24,280 nt of DNA from Isoetes engelmannii (lineage: Eukaryota > Streptophyta > Lycopodiopsida > Isoetales > Isoetaceae). Below, piece by piece: positions 17,721-24,280 of this stretch. The stretch is from NCBI GenBank assembly GCA_011763485.2, contig JAANSK020218865.1:1-24280 (forward strand), written 5' to 3'. A program made the translations under genes and the position numbers. Below the pieces are notes generated by a model that saw only the letters and a program-made list of their open reading frames with translations, did no database searches and was not told the DNA's origin. Numbering within the stretch: the first letter of the stretch is position 1; the number at the start of each line of letters is the position of its first letter.

Positions 17721-19900
17721 TTTTGTGTCACAATATATTTCTTGTTTTTTTATTTAAAAAAGAAAAAAAAATTAACCTGGCAGCGCCGCTTAGGCTCCGC
17801 GAAGACCTAAAGTTTCCCGAATGGAAATAAAAAGCGGGAATTGGGAGGAAAAAAGTTCTACTCGTTGTTTACGGAATATAGATTTGTCGGTGGGGAGACT
17901 TGGGAGATCCTACCCTGCCAATTTCAAGTGGTTTTTCTTCTTCAGGTAGTTGAAGGTTGTTCATTTGTGAAAAAGAGAAAAATTCATTCTCGGGGTTTCC
18001 CGTGAACCGATCTAAACCTCAAATGATCTGGAGCAGATTTTTTGGGTTCCTATGAATCAGAAGATCTCAAGGTTTTTTGTGGCAACATCTCAGCCGCTTG
18101 ATGCGCAAGACTAAAACTTGAGCAGATGGATCAAAATCAGGTCCAAGACCTGAGCAGAAAGTAATAGAGATGGATTACTTTTTGTGGAGATCCAAGACCT
18201 GAGCCCCAGAAATCGGACCTCCAGAATCCTAGAGGTTTCGGATCCATGAGAAACGCCCCCCAGAACGCCCCTCAGTCTATAACGCGACTCCCAAATATAG
18301 CAGAAAGTTTTCTCATATGTTAAGGCTTTTATCGCATGCAGTTTTAGAAAGGGTCGTGGAGCATGCAAGGGAGCATGGAGCCGCCGATGTGGTCGCCATG
18401 GCATTTTTTGCAAGGGAGCATGAAATACGTTGATGAGGTCGTGGCTTCATTGGAGCTGTTGAGTTCAGCAGCATTTTTGCCATGGCAAGATTTGAACAGG
18501 GTTTTTTCATAGGGTTTATTTTTCTGAAGTTCCTTTGAACTATTTGTTCTTTTAGTAGCTTGATTTGACGGATATGATACGTTTGTTTCAGAACCTTCTT
18601 ATATCAAAGCTTTGCTTCAGAATAATCTCATTCCAGCCTTTAGGATCTTGCAAATGCATAAGTAGGGTTATACCTCCCTAGTGCCCTTATTGTTTCAACA
18701 ACAGTTATTCCACAAATTGGCAACTTGCCTTTCGAACTCTGAGGCCTCATCCTGCAAATGCATTGAACTACTATAATACAGCTCGTTTAGTTCCTGCTCT
18801 CCCTAATCCATTAAGGTCCTGCATTTTCGATTTCGAGATTTTAAGAACGAGCCAAAATGCCCCATCCGTCGGTAGCAACCTCTCAGTATAGAAGCTCCAA
18901 CCCTTATGCAGTTATCCAGTGCATACAACCACACACAACTTACCTACAACAACAGGTTTAGGCCAGTCACAAGGAATATTCTTGAATATACCAGCATATT
19001 TTTTAGAGTATGCCCTTTACTCATATGAGTGAGGGTTTGTCCTCTAGGGGCAACCCCAAAATTCGTTGCCGCCTTGCGATATGAGACTATCAATTGATAA
19101 AGTTTCTAATTTCTTCCTGTTATGCTTCCCCTGCCTCTGATCGCTGTAAAACACAATAATCCAAACTTTACCTTCCATCTATCAGTAATAAATCTGCACC
19201 ATGTATCTATCACAACCAAGCCCATACAATTGCAGCCATCCCTCTAAAATATCCTATGCATATGATCCTCAAACCCAATTTAGGCCTTTGATATGTCATT
19301 CCTCCCGCCAACCCAACTCAAAACAAGGTGCTTCATACAAAAGTTTGCCCTCCGGTGCTACGAAGGGATTTTTGCATAGTCTCTAATACATAGTGCTCCA
19401 AACTACGAATAAGGTCACGATTGTTTAACCTGGTTCGTCCAAAGGAAACTAATATTGAATGCAAACTATTCTATTCTATTATGTTCAGTTCCTTCCACGT
19501 CCAAAGAAAAAGAAACACATTCAGCTTGGATTTCAGAGAACCTTCTTGTCTTAACGTTTCTATATCCCAAGAGGATCCTCCTCGAAGTCGAAGCTTGTAT
19601 ATGAAAAATTATTTATATTAGAAAATGATGGCATTCCGCACTAAACATTGCAGATAAAGTATGGACGTGTGTGCCCTTTGGTTTTTAAACATACGATCAA
19701 ACTACACATCCGTCAAGGTTGTAAGAGAACCAATTATCACATACAATCATTTTTAGTGTGGACGAGAGATATGTTGATAGAAAAAGGACAGTCAAATCCA
19801 AGGTAGATATGGCAATAGACTCGGTCACATTTTTCACAAAAATTTCTAAAGAGATGCGAATGTGATCTGGGTATGGACCAGCATGCGAGAGAGTGTGGTT
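17721..19900. other. Intergenic DNA with scattered short repeats and an old LINE-like scrap
   Basis: Short direct repeats are present, such as ccaagacctgagc (near 18143 and 18191) and tgcaagggagcatg (near 18363 and 18409). Around 18940-19060 a block resembles 9660-9760. The minus strand of 19060-19620 reads as broken protein-like text, for example RDLIRSLEHYVLETMQKSLR at about 19350-19420. That suggests further decayed element DNA. No intact gene was found. Confidence 0.4.
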
Positions 19901-20101
19901 TGACTTGCCTGCTTGTAAGGTTTTGTTTTAGAGAGCCTTAACATTTATTGGATTCTTTTTTTTTTTTTTTGAAGAACTATATCACCAGTGTATTAAAAGA
20001 ATAATAATGGTACAGGTCGAGTGCGGAGGAAGAGACGCTGCCCCAAAGAGGCAGCGATACCCCGACACTCCAGAACACACTCACACAAAATCATAACTCG
20101 A

Positions 20102-20710
20102 CTACTGTAGAAAACACCCATCCATATCTACAATACCCAGGAAGTCCCGCCAAATGGCGAACTTCCTCTCTGCCGATCCCTGGAACACAAGAAAGCTCTG
20201 GAACAGCTTATACCGAAGCCGAGGCACGAGAGAGGCCGTGGGCTGCTGAATCCCCTGGAAAACCCACAACCGCCGCCGCTTCCAAACCAACCAGACGAGC
20301 CACACCACACACAAATGCAAGGCTTGCTTCCGCAGGAGCGGCCATGCAGCAGGATACACATGCAGCAACAGCTACTGGCTAGTCAACCTAACCTGGAACA
20401 AAGTCCTAACCCAGTCCCAGGCCGCCTGCAGGTGGGGACAAAGCACCAGACAATGCTCCACAGTCCCACGGTGAAGACCACAACAAGGGCAAAAGGGGCT
20501 GACACTCGGCCTGAATCTGCTCACCAAAGTGTTCACCTTGATACAACGGTGCACTACCTGCCATAACAACACCCTGACCTTCGGTGGAGGAAGGGAACTC
20601 CATGTCCACACCCAGACCGAACGCGGGCACTCACCCGGAAGCTGCAAAGACCACTTGCCCGAAGGGGGCAAGGTATCATGAATGACCAACACCCGGTAGC
20701 AAGACCGCAC
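20102..20710 (-). pseudogene. LINE zf-RVT region and C-terminus, frameshifted
   Basis: The first piece (20710-20372) reads SLPPPKVRVLLWQVVHRCIK, then FCPCCGLHRGTVEHCLVLC, the Cys/His cluster typical of the zf-RVT domain after plant LINE reverse transcriptases. A frame change at about 20370 leads to VWLVWLVWKRRRLWVFQGIQ and the C-terminal end near 20102. Its close counterpart in the LINE at 4100-5374 has lost the cysteine pattern. Confidence 0.85.
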
Positions 20711-21224
20711 AAAACATGAGGCTACAACATCCGGATGAACCCTTCAAACTTGCATCACCACATCATCCCCAAGGACTATAGGTATGTGCTGCAGAATACT
20801 CCTCGCTACCTACTCTCAGATAGCCCGATCACGACCATGCAGTTGAAAGCGGGATCGGAAAAACTTCCAAGAGGCTAGATGGCCCTCCCAATACCAGTCC
20901 TGCAAGGTGCGTATAGCAGCCCGCCTCCAACGGGCCTGTGTCCGAGCGTGCATAGTGGCAACTAGAGGCAAGTACGCAGGGGCAGAGGCACCCACTGAAA
21001 AGGAGAGGAGTGGTGGTAAACATCGGCAGAATCAAGCTGAAACAGTACACGCACATGCTCCCAAGGCCGCAAGACCCCGGTGAGAAAGGGGGACGCATGT
21101 GGAAAAGGCCTGAGACCATACAACAATGCCCAGGGCAGCTCCACCGGATATAAGGCTTCCCAAATGCCACACAATAGCGAAGAGACAGCACGAGCAATGG
21201 CGCACCAAGAGATGATGCCCCCTC

Positions 21225-22558
21225 TTATAAGATGCTCCAAATAAACTTGGAGACCAGCACCTTACTATGCAAGGCCAGATCCAAAATGGCCAATCCCCCA
21301 TCCTCGCGGGGCCGAAGGCACTTCCACCAAGCCACCTTCACCACCGCCCCTTCATCGTCCCCACCCCACACAAAATTCCGTACTATCCTGTCCAAGGCCT
21401 GCATCTTACCCTCGGGAGCCAACATAGCAGATGTTGTATACACATGCGTGCTACAGATAACAGACTTAGCAACCGTGATTTGACCTGCCATGGAAAGCTT
21501 GCTACCCTTCCACCAGTTAAGATGCTTCCGCAACCCCTGAAAAATCTCATCCCACACCCTCCCGATGGAAATATCACCACCAAAGGGGATATCCAACAGC
21601 CTCGTACACTCATTACCAGGAAGCACCTTCCAAGGGAAAAGCCCCAGACACGGAGGAGGTGGAGTCGACAAGGGCCATAATGCTAAGCACTTACCCCAGT
21701 TCAGGAGAATGCCCGAGGCTAACGAAAAGGTATCCAACGAACCCTTCACATTCCTCAAATTTCTCTCCTCCGCCACCAAGAAGAGGAAAGTGTCATCAGC
21801 AAACTGATTGATAATCTGCTGGCTACCATCCTGCATTCGGAGGCCATCCACCACTCCCTCCTGCACTGCAGCCAAGAGCACTTGGGACAGCGCCTCTGCC
21901 ACAATAGTAAACAGGAACGGAGCTAGAGGGCACCCCTGGCGTACACCTCTGCCCAATGAAAAGACGGCGGAGGGCTCCCCCTGACACACTACCGTGGCCC
22001 ATGCGGATCTATGCATAACTGTTTCTGTGAAGTGCGGGCCACACCCCAATGCCAACATCATAGCAGACAGAAACTCCCAACGGACAATGTCGTATGCTTT
22101 CGCAAAGTCAAGCTTCAGATACGCAATACCTTGGCCCATTTCACGTGCCCAATACAGTCCCTCATAGGCTGCTGCAACATTGGTCAAAATGTTCCTTCCA
22201 TGAACAAACCCCGACTGGACCTTGATGATAGAAGAAGTCAACACCAGCTTCAACCTCTCCGCCAGAGCTTTGGCAATAATCTTATACACAGACGACAGCA
22301 GAGAAGAGGCCTCCAATCATTAATAGTAGAAGGCTGCTTGACCTTGGGTATCAGGGAGATGCAGGCAGTGTTCAAGATCCTATCCATCTGGGGGGAGGAG
22401 CGCAACAGCTCCAGATATACCTGATACACCGACTCCCCAGCCCACTCCCAATACGTCTGGAAGAACTCCACAGGAATGCCATCTAATCCAGGGTACTTGT
22501 CCTTAGCCATGCACATACAGGCAGCCAATAAATCCTCTCGCGAAAGCTCTCGCTCCAA
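21225..22558 (-). pseudogene. LINE reverse transcriptase (RVT_1), frameshifted
   Basis: The N-terminal part (22558-22316) reads KYPGLDGIPVEFFQTYW and SLIPKVKQPSTINDWRP, the fingers of a LINE reverse transcriptase. A one-base slip near 22310 moves to the next frame, SSLLSSVYKIIAKALAERLK. From there the domain is open to 21225. It shows motif A LKLDFAKAYD, motif B GVRQGCPLAPFLF and the catalytic motif C INQFADDTFLF, with both aspartates kept. The thumb and connection region follow (KVAWWKCLRPREDGGLAILD). It would prime reverse transcription at the nicked target. The frameshift and lost 5' end make this copy inactive. Confidence 0.9.
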
Positions 22559-22769
22559 ATACTCCCGCTGATGCGGCAGAATAGAAGGTCTAACAGCCGC
22601 TAGAACGAGCTACTGCATCTCCTGCTCATACGGAAGCGCATGATGTGCGAAAAATCCCGAGAAATGAGCATGCACATACCGCCGCAAGTCCGCAGGCTCC
22701 TCCAACATCCGGCCATCCGGCAAGACTAAGGATGCCATAGCTGCCGCGTACCGCCGTTGCCTGGCCGCC

Positions 22770-23003
22770 CTAAAGAATACTGAGGAACTCGTCCCCCTCC
22801 TTCAACCAGGTGAGCCCCGCTTTCACTCGCGCCTCCCGAACCTTAACCTGTTCCAGAGCAACAATCCGCTGCAACACCTCATTCTCCCTAACACCATCTG
22901 AAGGGTGGGCCCGAATCTGCTCCAGCTCCTGATAGAGGCCATGCAGCTCCTGCCGCTCCTGTTGCACACACTGCCTGCCAAACCCCTTGGCCAGGCATTT
23001 CAA
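22770..23003 (-). pseudogene. LINE linker region between endonuclease and reverse transcriptase
   Basis: This charged, helix-prone stretch (HGLYQELEQIRAHPSDG ... LTWLKEGDEF) matches the region that precedes reverse transcriptase in plant LINE ORF2, which usually contains a W-L-x-E-G-D motif. It starts directly at the truncated 5' end, so its ATG at 22999-23001 comes from the junction and is not a native start. Frameshifts separate it from the reverse transcriptase. Confidence 0.75.
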
Positions 23004-23144
23004 GAATCCAACATTTATTGGATTCTTGAAATGACTTGCCTGCTTATAAGGTTATGTCTTAGAGAGCCTTGACATTATTGGATTCTTTAAGTTGGCTTGT
23101 AAGGTTCTGTCTTAAAGAACCTTGACATTATTGAATTCTTTAAG

Positions 23145-24280
23145 TCTAAGGAGAAATGCAGGCTAACCACTCAAGAGCATGATCAACACAACCTCTCATA
23201 GCTACCTCATCTAACCCTTCAGTCCTCCCAAGAAGACAATCACACAGTTTTAATACCCAGGCATGTTGCGACATGATAAACATGGTTTATGGACAAGAAG
23301 CAATGGCACCCCTCATCGATCAGGACTCCATGACTATCTAGAAAAAATGCTGTCAAATGTCACCTTATCAAAGATGGCTTTATTTTTGCACCCATGTTGA
23401 GCATACGCTGCAATCAGGCAGGCATTTTAATGTCCATGGGAAGCTCCATGAGCTTATGGGAAGGAGTACAATGTAGAAATGAAGAAAAACACGACTATAT
23501 AGCAATTGTCCATGGATCAGAGGGCCACTGATTCCTAATGATAGCCTATCTTCCCCTGCACACTGCTCACTTCCGTTACAGACGAGCTTCGCATACCAGA
23601 CAAAGTTCCTCTGCAGAGCTGTGATGGGGTGAGATCCTCTTTAACAAAAAAGGTGGTCCATTTTAGATAATTGTCGTGCCTCAAGTTATGCAGGCGGGAA
23701 ATAACATCTCCAAACTGAACTAGGAAATGATGAGGGCAGTCGGGTCATGCTGCTCCAACCCGACTGGCCGGCATAATGCTATCTTCCTATACCTGCATCA
23801 CCTGGGTGAAAAAGCGTATCGTCTCTTGTATAGCATGACAGTCATCCATCTCCATAATACCAACAATGTGCAGGTTCAGGCCAAGTAGGTGTTGCTCGTC
23901 CTCTGGTGAGCTCCCCATCTCAAAAGACTTGGTGTCTGCAATTTGTTCTTTCATGTATAGCCAGTCCTCATATGGCATCTATGTGGACATGTCTACTTTG
24001 CCCACATGGTCCGACATTGTGGCTATCGTTGGTCCCACCTCAGGGCAATGCTTCGTTGTGGCAGCAACTCGGACTCGGATGTTTGTACCGAAGCATCACT
24101 GGTCTCCACACACTAGCCAACAAATATTGGTACTAAGACCTATAGCAACTATAACAATTGTGTCCAGCTCTCAATAAACACAGTCATAAATATGGCCATC
24201 ATCCCATGCGCTCAAACTAGTTAGGGTTCCAGCGCGACACGTCAGGACATTAGTATTAGCACGGCGCGATTCATTCGAAA
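23145..24280. other. Intergenic DNA at the right end, one unrecognised coding-like stretch
   Basis: A minus-strand frame from about 24090 to 23792 is open except for one TAG near 23980. It includes KHCPEVGPTIATMSDHVGKV, then MPYEDWLYMKEQIADTKSFE and DCHAIQETIRFFTQVMQ. It stops at a donor-like CAG|gtatagg near 23792. The composition looks like protein, but I recognise no family and the upstream context is cut by the window edge. Nothing else stands out in 23145-23780. Confidence 0.3.

Larger units (their letters stand above)
19958..23009 (-). mobile_element. 5'-truncated LINE with reverse transcriptase
   Basis: The minus-strand element ends in a poly(A) tail, seen as a T run to 19970. It is flanked by an 18-bp target-site duplication, aacatttattggattctt, at 19940-19957 and 23010-23027. 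About 3.05 kb remain. It opens in the region between endonuclease and reverse transcriptase (charged text ending LTWLKEGDEF at about 22770-23000). It continues through the reverse transcriptase to a zf-RVT-type region and a W-rich C-terminus. The 5' part with ORF1 and the APE-type endonuclease is missing. The reading frame is broken by several frameshifts, so it cannot move on its own. The perfect target duplication shows that the insertion is fairly recent. Confidence 0.92.
19901..23144 (+). repeat. Three tandem copies of a 53-60-bp host unit, the first split by a LINE
   Basis: The units are 19901-19957 (continuing at 23028 after the LINE), 23032-23091 and 23092-23144. Each contains gcttgtaaggtt or gcttataaggtt, then cttgacattattggattctt or a near copy. 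The array pre-dates the LINE. Confidence 0.8.

Noticed and set aside
21232-22424. Plus-strand ORFs of 80-137 residues
   Set aside because: They are antisense shadows of the LINE reverse transcriptase.
1-24280. tRNA, rRNA or other structured RNA genes
   Set aside because: Reading both strands by eye showed no cloverleaf with A/B boxes and no rRNA-like block. A covariance-model scan was not possible.

Overview
The window looks like nuclear DNA of a land plant. It has two intron-containing genes with canonical GT/AG borders and plant-type protein families. The rest is AT-rich intergenic DNA filled with LTR retrotransposon, LINE and possible DNA-transposon remains. I cannot fix the species from the sequence.

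Layout. 1-5599: remains of a non-autonomous LTR retrotransposon. The left LTR is incomplete at 72-862 and the right LTR spans 3378-5599. The interior carries a small zinc-knuckle (Gag-like) ORF at 931-1167 and a decayed single reading frame at 1964-3199. A 5'-truncated LINE (4100-5374, minus) sits inside the right LTR. 5600-6448: gene-poor. 6449-7770 (minus): a three-exon gene for a predicted Golgi-type, single-pass, glycosyltransferase-like plant protein. About 8163-8510: a CG-motif-rich block starting with a CACTA-like end. 8565-8845: a duplicated coding-like segment. 8930-9770: two poly(T)-headed, LINE-like fragments.

10191-15582 (minus): a 15-exon gene for a ULP2/SENP6-7-type SUMO protease. 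The reading frame is continuous across all my proposed junctions. It has a lysine/arginine-rich nuclear signal and the His, Asp, Gln and Cys of the C48 peptidase core. A possible 5' leader exon lies at 15790-15980. 16098-16220: a GC-rich fold-back. 16405-16755: tandem repeats. 16981-17542 (+): a broken B3 DNA-binding-domain gene. 17543-19900: intergenic, with a probable old LINE scrap near 18940-19060. 19958-23009 (minus): a better preserved 5'-truncated LINE with reverse transcriptase and a zf-RVT-type region. It is flanked by an 18-bp target-site duplication and lies inside a local tandem repeat. 23145-24280: mostly featureless, with one coding-like stretch that I do not recognise.

The two intact genes are unrelated in function: one acts in the secretory pathway, the other in nuclear SUMO deconjugation. 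They share a strand and are about 2.4 kb apart. Nothing suggests a gene cluster. The strongest structural observations are the LINE 5' junction with its 15-bp inverted copy of flanking host DNA, the nested LTR/LINE insertion, the decayed 1.2-kb single-frame ORF in the LTR element, and the 48-nt in-frame intron candidate in the SUMO protease gene.
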